Positions 28,101 through 36,977 of a DNA stretch of 64,000 nucleotides are shown here, in pieces; the stretch's first letter is position 1, and each line of letters begins with the position of its first letter. Below the pieces are notes generated by a model. It saw only the letters and a list, made by a program, of their open reading frames with translations. It was not told the DNA's origin and ran no database searches. Where the stretch lies: positions 62,001 to 126,000 of the forward strand of contig JAEUHY010000035.1 of NCBI GenBank assembly GCA_016795325.1. Direction: 5' to 3'. Position numbers and translations under genes: made by a program. The stretch is from Planctomycetota bacterium. Its GTDB lineage: Bacteria; Planctomycetota; UBA1135; GCA-002686595.

Positions 28101-28679
28101 ATGCGCATCATCGCTGGAGAGCATCGCGGGCGGCAGTTGAAGTCCCCGCCCGACGAGCGCACGCGGCCGATGCTCGATCGTGTGCGCGAAGCGGTGTTCT
28201 CGAGCTTGGGGGAGCGCGTGGACGACGCGCGTGTGCTCGACCTGTTCGCCGGCACGGGCAGCTTGGCGCTCGAAGCGCTCTCGCGCGGCGCGGCCCACGC
28301 GCGCCTGGTCGAGCGCGACCCCAAGATCCTCAAGCTGCTGCGCGAGAACGTCGCGTCGCTCGGCTTGGAGGAGCGCGCCACGGTTTCGAACGGCGACGCG
28401 TTGCGCGAGGAGAGCTGGGCTGCGCACGGCGACGTCCAGCCCTACAACATCGTGTTCGTCGACTCGCCCTACCCGCTGCTCAAAGGCGCCGCGACACGCC
28501 GCCTGCTGCTCAACGCGCTCGCCAAACTCGTGACGGCCCACCTCGCGCCGGGCGGCGTGCTGGTGTTCCACGCACCGCACGCGGCGGTCGACGACATCGA
28601 GTTCGGCCCGGGCGTGGCGTGCGACGTGCGCGTGTACGGGACCAACGACATCTGGTACTTGCGGGCCGCTGCGACGTGA
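28101..28679 (+). CDS. rsmD: 16S rRNA (guanine(966)-N(2))-methyltransferase-like RsmD
   Basis: 192 residues. The start at ATG 28101 gives the usual N-terminus MRIIAGEHRGRQLKSPP. RsmD methylates G966 of 16S rRNA on the 30S subunit with SAM. Visible motifs: LDLFAGTGSLALEALSRGA (SAM-binding motif I), and FVDSPYPLL at 119-127 in the position of the catalytic (D/N)PP(Y/F) motif IV. Here the second position is Ser (Asp121-Ser122-Pro123-Tyr124) instead of Pro. The TGA overlaps the nagA ATG by one base (TGATG). Confidence 0.85.
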   Translation: MRIIAGEHRGRQLKSPPDERTRPMLDRVREAVFSSLGERVDDARVLDLFAGTGSLALEALSRGAAHARLVERDPKILKLLRENVASLGLEERATVSNGDALREESWAAHGDVQPYNIVFVDSPYPLLKGAATRRLLLNALAKLVTAHLAPGGVLVFHAPHAAVDDIEFGPGVACDVRVYGTNDIWYLRAAAT

Positions 28680-29827
28680 TGGAGCTCGAGGGCCGGTTGC
28701 TCATCGACGGGCGGTTCACTCCGGGCCGCATCACGCTGGAAGGCGGACGCATCCGCGCCATCGCCGCGTTGCCGCTCGATCGGACGCTGTCGAACCTGCC
28801 GATCGTGGCGCCGGGTCTGATCGACCTGCACATCCACGGCTACGGCGGCGCGGACCCGATCGAGCAGCTCCCGCTCATGGCGCTGGCGCTCGCGCGGCAC
28901 GGAACGACCGCGTTCCAGCCCACGTTGTTCCCTGCGGCGCCGGAGGTGCTCGGGCCGCTGTGCGAGCGCGCGTGGAGCGCTGCCAAGGCGCTCGGGCCCG
29001 GACTGGCGACGGCTGTCGGGCTGCACCTCGAAGGGCCGTTCGTGAACCGCGAGCGCGCGGGAGCGCTGCCGCCCGAGGACCTCGCCGAACCTTCGCTGGC
29101 CGGCCTGCGCGCGATCCTCGGACCGGCGACGGGCGACGGCCGCGGCGTGCGCACCGTCACGCTCGCGCCGGAGCTGCCGGGCAGCGCCGACCTGATCGCC
29201 GAACTCGTGCGCTGCGGTGTGCGCGTTTCGCTCGGGCACTCGAAAGCCACGGCGGACGACGCGCGACGCGCGACCCGCGCCGGCGCGCAGGGCGCCACGC
29301 ACCTGTTCAACGCCATGAACTCCGTGCACCACCGCGAGGTCGGTCTGGCGGGACTGGCGCTCCTGGAGCGCGCGCTCACGGCGGAAATCATCGGCGATCT
29401 GGTGCACGTCGGCGCGGACGCGGTGGAGCTTGCGCTCGCGGCGCGCGGCCCCGGAGGCCTCGCCCTCGTGAGCGACGCGTTGCGCGGCGCGGGCACCGGG
29501 TGCGACGTGTTCCACTCGCACGGGCGAGCGCACGTCATCCGCGACGGCACGGCGTACTACCCGCCCGAGGGCGCGCGCACGGAGTTGCAGCTCGCCGGGA
29601 CGGCGATGGGGCAGCTCGACATGGTGCGCCGGCTCGTCCAGCGCGGCGTCGTCGGTGTGGAGGACGCGCTGACCATGGCGAGCACCACTCCCGCGCGCGC
29701 GCTCGGCCTCGAGCGTGAGTTCGGCGTGCTCTCCGTCGGCGCGCGCGCCGACTTGATCGTGCTCCAAGGCCGCGAGCTCGCGCTCCAGCGTGTGCTCGTC
29801 GGCGGCGTCGACGTCGACCTTTCGTAG
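28679..29827 (+). CDS. nagA: N-acetylglucosamine-6-phosphate deacetylase
   Basis: 382 residues, normal length. The enzyme removes acetate from GlcNAc-6-phosphate in the cytosol during amino-sugar recycling. Amidohydrolase motifs are all present: DLHIHGYGGADPIE (His51, His53), GLHLEGPFVN (metal-ligand Glu118), SLGHSKA, THLFNAMN and VSDALRG with the catalytic aspartate. The ATG overlaps the rsmD stop (TGATG), the upstream frame continuing as a shadow, so the start is firm. No glucosamine-6-phosphate deaminase is seen next to it. Confidence 0.92.
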   Translation: MELEGRLLIDGRFTPGRITLEGGRIRAIAALPLDRTLSNLPIVAPGLIDLHIHGYGGADPIEQLPLMALALARHGTTAFQPTLFPAAPEVLGPLCERAWSAAKALGPGLATAVGLHLEGPFVNRERAGALPPEDLAEPSLAGLRAILGPATGDGRGVRTVTLAPELPGSADLIAELVRCGVRVSLGHSKATADDARRATRAGAQGATHLFNAMNSVHHREVGLAGLALLERALTAEIIGDLVHVGADAVELALAARGPGGLALVSDALRGAGTGCDVFHSHGRAHVIRDGTAYYPPEGARTELQLAGTAMGQLDMVRRLVQRGVVGVEDALTMASTTPARALGLEREFGVLSVGARADLIVLQGRELALQRVLVGGVDVDLS

Positions 29828-29853
29828 CCCCCCAATCTGCGCCCACCCGTTCC

Positions 29854-31098
29854 ATGAAGCGACTCGTCCTGCTCACCGCCCTGCTGTCGCCCGCCCTCGT
29901 CGCCGCGCCGCAAACTCCGTCGCAGGATGCGCCGCAGTCCAAGCCGACTCCGTCGGTCGACGCCGCGATCGGCCGCGCTGTCGTGCGCATCGTCGAACTG
30001 CAGGAGACGCTCGGCGCGCCGTCGAGCCCCGCCGCGCCGCGCAAGGGCGGCAAGAAGCGCGAGGAGGCCGAGAAACAGGACGGCGGCGAGAAGAACGAGT
30101 GGCCTTACCAGGGCGTGTACCGGGAAAGCGACGACGTGAGCCCGATCGGCTACCGCGTCGGCGGCACGGCGATCTGCGCCTGGGCGCTCATCGAAGCGCC
30201 GCAGTACGCCGCTTCGAAGGAGGCGCAGGCGGCGGTCGAACGCGGCGTGGGCTTCATCCTCGAGCTGCTCGAGCACGAGCGCATGAACGACGGCTTCATC
30301 GGCGGCTACGACGTGCGCGGCTGGGGCCACACGTACGCGCTGAATCTGTTCCTGGGACTGCGCGCCAAGAAGCTGATCCCCAAGGCGCACGCCGCGGCGG
30401 TGGAGAAGGCGATCCCCGCGCTGGTGAAGTTGCTGCAGGACACCGAAATCGCCGAGACCGGCGGGTGGAACTACTCGCGGCCCAAGGGCGGCAAGGCTGC
30501 CGCGCCGGCTTCGCCGTTCATGACTGCGCCGACGCTGCTCGCGTTGTACGAAGCGAAGAAGCAGGGCGAGAAGGTCGACGCCAAGGTCATCGAACGCGCG
30601 CTCACCGCGCTCGAAAAGTGCCGCAACGACGAAGGCGTGATTCCCTACACGACCGCGGGCGGCCGCGACGAGTGGCCGGGCGCCATCGGACGCACGCCGA
30701 TCACCGAAGTCGCGTTGCTGCTCGCGGGGCGCTCGGACGTGGCGCGCGTGCGCAAGTCGCTCGAGATGTTCGTCGAGCACTGGGAGTGGCTCGAGAAGCG
30801 CCGCAAGGGCACGGGCACCCACATTCCGCCCTACGGCGTCGCCCCGTATTACTTCTTCTACGCGCACGCCTACGCCGGGCTGGCGATCGAGTTCCTGCCC
30901 GAGGAAGAACGGCCCGCGTTCCGCAAGCGCTTGCACGAACGCCTGTTCCAAGTGCAGGAGCCATCGGGCGGCTGGAACGACCGCGTGTTCGAGCGCAGCG
31001 AGAACTACGGCACCGCGATGGCCTTGCTCGCGTTCCTGGCGCCCGCGATGACTCCGCCGCCGGCCTGGGAAGGCGCCGCGGCGAAGTCCGCGAAGTAG
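29854..31098 (+). CDS. Secreted terpene-cyclase-fold protein, paralogue of the gene at 26004
   Basis: 414 residues with a signal peptide (MKRLVLLTALLSPALVAA). After a charged linker of about 45 residues (rich in Lys, Glu and Gly) comes a toroid-like domain: GGWNYSRPKGG, PFMTAPTLLALYEAK and PPYGVAPYYFFYAHAYAGL are the matching repeat-like segments. It lacks the catalytic aspartates of terpene cyclases and is more like the alpha/alpha-barrel proteins common in planctomycetes. It ends seven codons after the final Ala/Lys-rich tail. Its nearest relative in the window is the protein at 26004-27254 and both flank rsmD-nagA, which suggests a duplication. Confidence 0.75.
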   Translation: MKRLVLLTALLSPALVAAPQTPSQDAPQSKPTPSVDAAIGRAVVRIVELQETLGAPSSPAAPRKGGKKREEAEKQDGGEKNEWPYQGVYRESDDVSPIGYRVGGTAICAWALIEAPQYAASKEAQAAVERGVGFILELLEHERMNDGFIGGYDVRGWGHTYALNLFLGLRAKKLIPKAHAAAVEKAIPALVKLLQDTEIAETGGWNYSRPKGGKAAAPASPFMTAPTLLALYEAKKQGEKVDAKVIERALTALEKCRNDEGVIPYTTAGGRDEWPGAIGRTPITEVALLLAGRSDVARVRKSLEMFVEHWEWLEKRRKGTGTHIPPYGVAPYYFFYAHAYAGLAIEFLPEEERPAFRKRLHERLFQVQEPSGGWNDRVFERSENYGTAMALLAFLAPAMTPPPAWEGAAAKSAK

Positions 31099-31237
31099 CG
31101 CTCGCGCCAAGGCTGTGTGAGTTCGCTCCGCCGCGCGCCCACAAGCGTGCGCGCGGCGGCACAATGACGCGCAGCGGGAGCGGGCGGCGCCGCTCGCCCC
31201 CAAGTTCGCAGTCTGTCCACAGACGAAGGAGCCTTTC

Positions 31238-31687
31238 ATGCAGATCGAAGACCTTGCCGTCCGCGTTCAACACCTCGAGGCCGAGAACCGCCGCCTGAAG
31301 TCCTCCGCGCGCCGTTGGGGCCTGGGCCTCGCTGCGCTCGCCGGCGCCGCCGTGCTCTCGAGCATGACGGCCGTCGTGTGCGAGACCGTGTGGGCCGAGC
31401 GCTTCGTGCTCAAGGACTCGCGCGGTCGCGAGCGCGGCTTCATCACCGCCTACGAGACCGGCGGCGTGCCGCAACTCTCGCTGCTCGACGCCAAGGGCGG
31501 GCGCGCGCTCACCTTCGGCGTCGACAACGAAGGCCGTGGCTACTTCGAAGTCGCGGGCAAGAACGGTCCGGTGCGCAGCCACTTCAACGTCTCGCCGGAA
31601 GGCAAGGCGGGCGTCGAAACCAAGGACGGCGAAAAGCCGGCTGAGCCCAAGAAGAAGGAAGGCGAGGTCGCGGCGCTCACGCGCTGA
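31238..31687 (+). CDS. Coiled-coil/membrane-anchored hypothetical protein
   Basis: 149 residues from ATG 31238, with an AGGAGC ribosome binding site. Residues 1-23 form a short heptad helix (VQHLEAENRRLK), residues 27-48 a membrane helix, and residues 55-120 a Gly-rich beta region with repeated strands (KDSRGRERGFITAYETG and DNEGRGYFEVAGKNG). The last 25 residues are Lys/Glu-rich. The arrangement fits a small membrane-tethered protein with a beta domain on the far side. No family known to me. It converges with apaG across a strong inverted repeat. Confidence 0.65.
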   Translation: MQIEDLAVRVQHLEAENRRLKSSARRWGLGLAALAGAAVLSSMTAVVCETVWAERFVLKDSRGRERGFITAYETGGVPQLSLLDAKGGRALTFGVDNEGRGYFEVAGKNGPVRSHFNVSPEGKAGVETKDGEKPAEPKKKEGEVAALTR

Positions 31688-31715
31688 CGACTCGCCTCAG
31701 AACGAACACAAACGC

Positions 31716-31756
31716 GCGCGGCGGCTGCGGGGCACAAGGCTCCGCAGCCGCCGCGC
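31716..31756. terminator. Long inverted repeat between convergent genes
   Basis: Perfect 15-bp repeat GCGCGGCGGCTGCGG / CCGCAGCCGCCGCGC (31716-31730 and 31742-31756) with an 11-base loop. It sits between the membrane-anchored protein gene (plus) and apaG (minus), so it can terminate both. GTTCTTTG follows on the plus strand. Likely a bidirectional terminator. Confidence 0.7.
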
Positions 31757-31778
31757 ACGTGTTCTTTGGAGCGCGCCG

Positions 31779-32192
31779 CTACTTGCGCGGCGGCACGAGG
31801 AAGAAGCGCCCGACCGCGACTTCGAAGCTGCTGCCGTCGTCGCGCTCGAAGGTGTAGCTGCCCTCCATCGTTCCCCACGGCGTGCGCAGCGGGCAGCTGC
31901 TGGCGTAGGCGAAGTTCTCGCCCGGCGCGAGGCGCGGCGTCTTGCCGACCACGCCGGGGCCGCGCACGTCTTCGCGCTGGTTGTTCGCGTCGAGGATGAT
32001 CCAGTGCCGCGAGCGCAGCCGCGCAGGCGTCGAGCCCTCGTTGCTCATCACGATGCGGTAGGCGTACAGCCATTGACCGCGGTCGGGGTCGGACTGCTCC
32101 TCGACCCATTCGGCGCGGGCCTGGATGCGGATGCCTTCGGTGAGCGTGTCGGAGTGCGCCGAGCGCGCCTTGGTGGATTGGGATGTGCTCAT
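31779..32192 (-). CDS. apaG: ApaG-like protein
   Basis: 137 residues, slightly longer than the usual 125 due to an N-terminal extension of about 15 polar residues. The fibronectin-III-like ApaG fold is recognised by AYRIVMSNEGSTPARL, RHWIILDANN, VVGKTPRLAPGENF and the highly conserved SSCPLRTPWGTMEGSYTF. ApaG proteins are linked to Co2+/Mg2+ homeostasis and are near apaH and ksgA in other bacteria; here no such neighbour is present. Cytosolic. Strong family call, precise role unproven. Confidence 0.92.
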   Translation of the reverse strand: MSTSQSTKARSAHSDTLTEGIRIQARAEWVEEQSDPDRGQWLYAYRIVMSNEGSTPARLRSRHWIILDANNQREDVRGPGVVGKTPRLAPGENFAYASSCPLRTPWGTMEGSYTFERDDGSSFEVAVGRFFLVPPRK

Positions 32193-32494
32193 GGTGCGTT
32201 TGGTGGAGCGTCACCGTAACGCAGCGGACCGGCGAAAACGCGTTCCGACTGTGCTGCGTGGGCGCACGCGGCAGGTTTCCGGGCCGCCCTGGCGCGCCGC
32301 GCGCTTTCGCGGACGGAATTTTCGGCCGGTTGCGCCGGTGTTTTGCGTGGAAGGTTTGCCGTGAGGGCTGCTCTCCGATCCCGCGTACCCATGCACTTGT
32401 TCCGCACGTCCGAATCGATCGCAACGCGTCGCGGGGCGGCCGCGGCGACCCGCCCGGTGGGCCGCGAACAGGCGCGTACGATGGAGGGATCGGC
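32193..32494. other. Divergent promoter region of apaG and the sigma/kinase operon
   Basis: About 300 bases between the divergent starts of apaG (minus) and the ECF sigma gene (plus). The plus-strand end contains GGAGGG seven bases before the sigma ATG. No operator palindrome was obvious. Confidence 0.4.
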
Positions 32495-33061
32495 ATGGAG
32501 CGGGCAGAGCAGATCACGCGGGCCTTCGAGCGTTGGCGCGAGGGGCAGGCGCCCGCGCGCGAGGAATTGGCCGCGCTCCTGTACGACGAACTGCGCGCCT
32601 TGGCGGGGCGTCAGCTGCGCGACCACCCCGGCCACGCGACGCTCCAGCCGACCGCGCTCGTGCACGAGGTGTACTTGAAGCTGCACGGGGCGCAGGCGGG
32701 CGGTTGGCGCGATCGCGAGCATTTCCTGGCGGTCGCGGCGACGGCGATGCGTCAGGTGCTCGTCGACTACGCGCGAGCGAAGGGCGCCGACAAACGCGGC
32801 GGCGAATGGCGGCGGGCGACGCTCGAGCGCCTGCTCGAGTTCGTCCAGGCGCAGGACGTCGGCGTCGAAGACCTCGACTCGGCGCTCTCGAAGCTCTCGG
32901 GGCTCAGCGGGCGGCAGGCGCGCGTGGTGGAGCTGCGCGTGTTCGGCGGGCTCACGAACGAAGAGGTCGCGAAGGTGCTCGAGGTGGGCGTCACGACCGT
33001 GAAGGCCGACTGGCAGTTCGCGCGCGCGTGGCTCAAGCGCGAGCTCTCGCAGGCGCAGTGA
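32495..33061 (+). CDS. ECF sigma factor of the planctomycete STK-linked type
   Basis: 188 residues from ATG 32495, with GGAGGG at -13. It has the layout of short ECF-like sigma factors (the group named TIGR02999 as I recall): region 2 with LLYDELRALAGRQLRDHPGHA, then LQPTALVHEVYLKLHG, and region 4 at the end, LSGRQARVVELRVFGGLTNEEVAKVLEVGVTTVKADW. The conserved FLAVAATAMRQVLVDYARAK lies between. It is directly upstream of a WD40 kinase; stop and start overlap (GTGA). No anti-sigma factor is next to it; the kinase is the natural regulator in this arrangement. Cytosolic. Confidence 0.9.
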   Translation: MERAEQITRAFERWREGQAPAREELAALLYDELRALAGRQLRDHPGHATLQPTALVHEVYLKLHGAQAGGWRDREHFLAVAATAMRQVLVDYARAKGADKRGGEWRRATLERLLEFVQAQDVGVEDLDSALSKLSGLSGRQARVVELRVFGGLTNEEVAKVLEVGVTTVKADWQFARAWLKRELSQAQ

Positions 33062-36000
33062 GCACGCGGGACGAGCGTTCAGCGGGTCACGAGCGGCTCA
33101 CGGAGCTGTTCACGCGTGCGTGCGAGCTCGAGGGCGCTGCGCGCGCGGCGTTTCTCGACGCGGAGTGCGGCGGCGACAGCAGGTTGCGCGCGGAGCTCGA
33201 GAGCTTGCTCGCGGGCCAAGAGCTCGGGCTTGCGCTGCTCGACGGGGCCGACGATCCAACTCGCCGCGGCGGTTTGGTGACGCTGCTCGCGGGCGCCGAC
33301 GAGCACTGGCTCGGCTGCGAGATCGGCGGCTGCAAGTTGGTCGAGCTGATCGGCGTCGGCGGCATGGGCGCGGTCTACCGCGCGCACCAGGAAAACCCGC
33401 GGCGCGACGTCGCCGTGAAGCTGCTGCGCGGCGCGTCGTTGGGCGAAGCCGGCCTGCGCCGCTTCGAGGCGGAAACGCGCCTGCTCGCGCACTTGCAGCA
33501 CCCTGGCATCGCCAAGGTGTACGCCGCCGGCGTGCACCAGCAAGGTCCGCTGCGCCTGCCGTACTGCACGCTCGAACTGGTCGAGGGCGGGCGTTCGATC
33601 ACGAGCTTCGCGGAGCAGCGCAACCTGGGCGTGCGCGCGCGCATTGCGCTGTTCCTGCAGGCTTGCGACGCGCTGCAGCACGCCCACGAGCGCCGCGTGA
33701 TCCACCGCGACGTGAAGCCCGACAACTTGCTCGTCGACGCCAGCGGGCGCGTGCGCGTGATCGACTTCGGCATCGCGCGTGTGCTCGCGGACGAGCCGGG
33801 GGGAACGGTGTTGACGCGCACGGGGCACCTGCTCGGCACGCCGGCGTACATGAGCCCCGAGCAGGTCGAGGGCCGCAGCGACGAACTCGACACGCGCGCC
33901 GACGTGTACTCGCTCGGCGTGGTGCTCTACCAACTGCTGGTCGGCCGCCTGCCGATCGAAGTCGACAGCGCGTCGCTGCTAGAGATTTCGCGGCGCGTGC
34001 TCGAACAAGAGCCCCCGCGCCTGAGCACGTTGGTCGCGAGCTTGCGCGGCGACCTCGACACGATCGTGGCCAAGGCGCTCGCGAAGGACCCGGAGCGGCG
34101 CTACGCGTCCGCAGGTGAGCTGGCGGCCGATCTGCGGCGTTTTCTCGCCGACGAGCCGATCGCCGCGCGGCCGGCGACGGCGATGTACCAGCTGCAGAAG
34201 TTCGCGCGCCGGCACCGCGGACTGGCGGCGGGCGCGGCGCTCGCCCTTGCGGCGTTGCTGGTGGGAGCGAGCGTGGCGGTGTGGAGCGCAGTGCAGGCCT
34301 TCGCCGCCCGCGACGAGGCGCGCCAGCAGGCGTACGAATCGAGCCTGAGCGCTGCGGCCGCTTCGATCGCGCTCAGCGACGTCCTCGCCGCGCGGCGCCG
34401 ACTCGAAGCCGCGCCGCCCGAACTGCGCGGCTGGGAGTGGCGGCGGCTGTTCGCGCTCCTCGACGAAGCCTCGCTCGCGCTGCCCGGGGTCGTGCTGAGC
34501 TCGGGCGCGGGTCTGCGCATGGTCGAGTTCGCAAGCGACGGGCGTGAGCTGCTCTCGGCCGAGGTCGTGCCCGACGGCGCCCGCGAGCGACTGCGCGTGC
34601 TGCGCGTCGCGCTCGAGCGCGGCGCTCTGCAGAGCGAGTGGAGCAGCGAGCCGGGTGAGTTGTTGTGGCCGGCGCTCGGCCACGGACGCGTCTGGCTCTC
34701 GGAGCGCACGCGCGGACTGATGCAGTTCGATGCGCGCGACGGCGCGCTCCTCGCCAGCTTGCCGTTCGATCCCGGCGCCTTCCGCCTGGGCCGCGTGAAC
34801 GTGACGCCGCTCGGCCCCGAACGCGCGCTCGTGGTGCACCGCCTGGGCAGCTCGCACGCACTCGCGGATCTGTCGCGCGGCGAGTGGAGCGAGCCGCCGC
34901 CGCTGCCCGAGCACGAGCGTGTGGTGCTCTTGCGCGGCCCCAGCCACGACGGACGTGCGCTGCTCTCCTTCGGCCGCGAGGTGTGCTTCACGCCGCTCGA
35001 CCCGGCTCAGCCGCGCGTGTGTGCGCCCTGGCCCGGCGCTGCCCCCGTGGCTTTCGCCGTGCATCCGGACAACGAGCATGTGTTCGTCGCCGCGCAAGAT
35101 GGCGAGGTGCGCGTGGTGCGCATCGGAGCGAGTGGGATCGAGTTCGAGCGCGCGTTCGAGGCGCATCTCGACACGGTGGGCGCGCTCGCGCTCTCGGCGG
35201 ATGCGACGGCGCTCGCCACGGGCGGGAAGGACCGCACCGTGCGAGTCTGGGACGCACGCACGTTCGCTCCGCTCTCGACGCTGGTCGGCGCCGAGGCCGG
35301 CGTGGGCTGGCTGAGCTTCGCACCGGACGGTCAGCGGCTGGCGGCCGTCGATTTCGACGGGACCGTGCGCGTGTTCGACGCGCCGAGTGCGCCCGACCCG
35401 CGTGTGCTGCGCGGCCCGCGCTCCTACGTGTATGCGCTCGAGCTCTCACCCGATGAACGCTGGATCGCAAGCGGCGACTGGGACGGCTGCGTGCGGTTGT
35501 GGGATCGCGAGAGCGGCGTCCTGGTCGCGTCGCGCCGGGTCGCGCAAGGAGCGGATCTGCATGTCGAGTCCCTCAGCTGGTCGCCCGATGGTCGGCGCCT
35601 GGCCGCGATGGCCTGGAACGGCCGCGGCAGCGCGCACGTGGTGGTGTTCGACCTGGCGACGGGTCGCGTGGTTTCACAGCAACCCGAGGCGAGCGGCCTG
35701 ACGATGCGCGCGGTGTGCGTGCTCGACGGCGAGCGCTACCTCACCGCCAATCGCAAGGGACTGGGACTGCGCTCGCTCGCGAGTGGCGCGCCGCTGAGCG
35801 CGCGGATCGAGCCGCCCGTGGCGATTCTCGATGACATGTGGTCGCTGCGCTGGCGCGCCCGGCGCTCCTTCGACGGCGCGCGCGTGGCCGTCGGGTTCGT
35901 CAACGGCTGGGTGGGCGTGTACCGCTGCTCGGATCTCGCGCCGCTCGCGGCGTGGAAGGCGCACGGCGCCGCGGTGCACGACGTGGCTTGGTCGCGCGAC

Positions 36001-36513
36001 GGCGCCTTGCTCGCCACGGCAAGTGCGGACCGCAGCGCCGCGGTCTTCGACGCCGCCACCGGCGAGCGCCGCTCGAGCTTGGTCGGGCACGCGTCCAACG
36101 TGTTTTCCGCGGCGTTTTCGAGCGCCGGCGAGCGAGTCTTCACAGCCTCCGACGACCGCACGCTGCGCGTGTGGGAGACGCGCACGGGCCGTGAGCTCGC
36201 GCAACTCGTCGGTCACGCGGACTACGTGTTCGGCGTCGAGTGCGGGAGCGACGACTCGGTGGTCTCGTGTTCGGGGGACGGCACGCTGCGTCTGTGGGAC
36301 GAGCGCACACGCTCGCAGCTGCTCACCGCGCAACGCGACCGCGCGGCGCTCGTGGAGCGTCTCGCTCCGCGCGTCGAACGCGAAGTGCAGGCCGGCGGAT
36401 GCGAGGCGGCCTACGAGCGCTTGCTCGAGGCGAGTGACTTGGGTGCGCGCGAGCGCACCGTCGCGTTGCAGCTGGTGGTCGCGCGCGGGTTCGCGTTGGA
36501 AGAACAGCGCTGA
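33058..36513 (+). CDS. Membrane serine/threonine protein kinase with WD40 repeats
   Basis: 1151 residues from a GTG that overlaps the sigma stop (GTGA). Domain order: an N-terminal cytosolic helical region (residues 10-80), kinase domain with glycine loop GVGGMGAVY (99-107), Lys121, catalytic HRDVKPDN (216-223, Asp218), DFG (236-238) and SPE (266-268) in place of APE. A membrane helix follows at about 388-410, then a long C-terminal region containing at least six WD40 units, for example GKDRTVRVWDARTF, GDWDGCVRLWDRESG and DDRTLRVWETRTG. The WD40 part would lie on the far side of the membrane. All kinase residues needed for activity are present. The sigma/kinase pair is a hallmark of Planctomycetes. 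Confidence 0.92.
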   Translation: MSTRDERSAGHERLTELFTRACELEGAARAAFLDAECGGDSRLRAELESLLAGQELGLALLDGADDPTRRGGLVTLLAGADEHWLGCEIGGCKLVELIGVGGMGAVYRAHQENPRRDVAVKLLRGASLGEAGLRRFEAETRLLAHLQHPGIAKVYAAGVHQQGPLRLPYCTLELVEGGRSITSFAEQRNLGVRARIALFLQACDALQHAHERRVIHRDVKPDNLLVDASGRVRVIDFGIARVLADEPGGTVLTRTGHLLGTPAYMSPEQVEGRSDELDTRADVYSLGVVLYQLLVGRLPIEVDSASLLEISRRVLEQEPPRLSTLVASLRGDLDTIVAKALAKDPERRYASAGELAADLRRFLADEPIAARPATAMYQLQKFARRHRGLAAGAALALAALLVGASVAVWSAVQAFAARDEARQQAYESSLSAAAASIALSDVLAARRRLEAAPPELRGWEWRRLFALLDEASLALPGVVLSSGAGLRMVEFASDGRELLSAEVVPDGARERLRVLRVALERGALQSEWSSEPGELLWPALGHGRVWLSERTRGLMQFDARDGALLASLPFDPGAFRLGRVNVTPLGPERALVVHRLGSSHALADLSRGEWSEPPPLPEHERVVLLRGPSHDGRALLSFGREVCFTPLDPAQPRVCAPWPGAAPVAFAVHPDNEHVFVAAQDGEVRVVRIGASGIEFERAFEAHLDTVGALALSADATALATGGKDRTVRVWDARTFAPLSTLVGAEAGVGWLSFAPDGQRLAAVDFDGTVRVFDAPSAPDPRVLRGPRSYVYALELSPDERWIASGDWDGCVRLWDRESGVLVASRRVAQGADLHVESLSWSPDGRRLAAMAWNGRGSAHVVVFDLATGRVVSQQPEASGLTMRAVCVLDGERYLTANRKGLGLRSLASGAPLSARIEPPVAILDDMWSLRWRARRSFDGARVAVGFVNGWVGVYRCSDLAPLAAWKAHGAAVHDVAWSRDGALLATASADRSAAVFDAATGERRSSLVGHASNVFSAAFSSAGERVFTASDDRTLRVWETRTGRELAQLVGHADYVFGVECGSDDSVVSCSGDGTLRLWDERTRSQLLTAQRDRAALVERLAPRVEREVQAGGCEAAYERLLEASDLGARERTVALQLVVARGFALEEQR

Positions 36514-36536
36514 CGGGACGAGCGTAGACGTCGCGC

Positions 36537-36953
36537 TCAGCGCCGTGCGCTCGCAGTCCGCGCCAGCTCGGCGACACGCCGCGCGATGTCGTCGCGCACC
36601 GCATCGAACTCGGCGGGCTCGAGGTGCTTGGGGTCGGGGATGCCCCAGTCGGCGCGCTGGCGCGCGCGCAGGTTCGGGCACTCGTCGCCGCAGCCCATCG
36701 TGATGGCCCAGTCCCACTCGACCTGCGGCAGCTCGGCGAGCGGTTTGGAGCGGTGCTGCGTGAGGTCGTAGCCGAGCTTGCGCAGCGAAGCGATGGCCTT
36801 GGGGTTCACCACACCCGACGGCCGCGAGCCGGAGCTGTGCGCTTCGAGCAGGTCCGCGTGGTGCAAGCGTGCGAGCGCTTCGGCCATCTGGCTGCGGCAA
36901 GAGTTCTCGACGCACACGAACACGACACGCAGGCGCTCGGCGGGGGACTTCAT
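36537..36953 (-). CDS. arsC: Low-molecular-weight-phosphatase-type arsenate reductase
   Basis: 138 residues from ATG 36953. The thioredoxin-coupled ArsC fold reduces arsenate to arsenite with a P-loop cysteine: CVENSCR (C-x5-R) followed by SQMAEAL is present at residues 14-24. The second and third catalytic cysteines are expected further on; [11 protein letters not shown] in the C-terminal third supplies two. [14 protein letters not shown] is typical. Cytosolic. The gene diverges from arsR-acr3, sharing a 63-base control region. Good family call; a related protein-tyrosine-phosphatase role is less likely given the neighbours. Confidence 0.92.
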   Translation of the reverse strand: MKSPAERLRVVFVCVENSCRSQMAEALARLHHADLLEAHSSGSRPSGVVNPKAIASLRKLGYDLTQHRSKPLAELPQVEWDWAITMGCGDECPNLRARQRADWGIPDPKHLEPAEFDAVRDDIARRVAELARTASARR

Positions 36954-36977
36954 CGGTGGGGCGAAGCGCGTGGAAGG

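Noticed and set aside
26004..31098. Hopanoid or squalene biosynthesis enzymes
   Set aside because: The fold-type repeats resemble squalene cyclases, but both proteins are secreted and lack the catalytic DxDD motif; the HMG-CoA reductase is far away.
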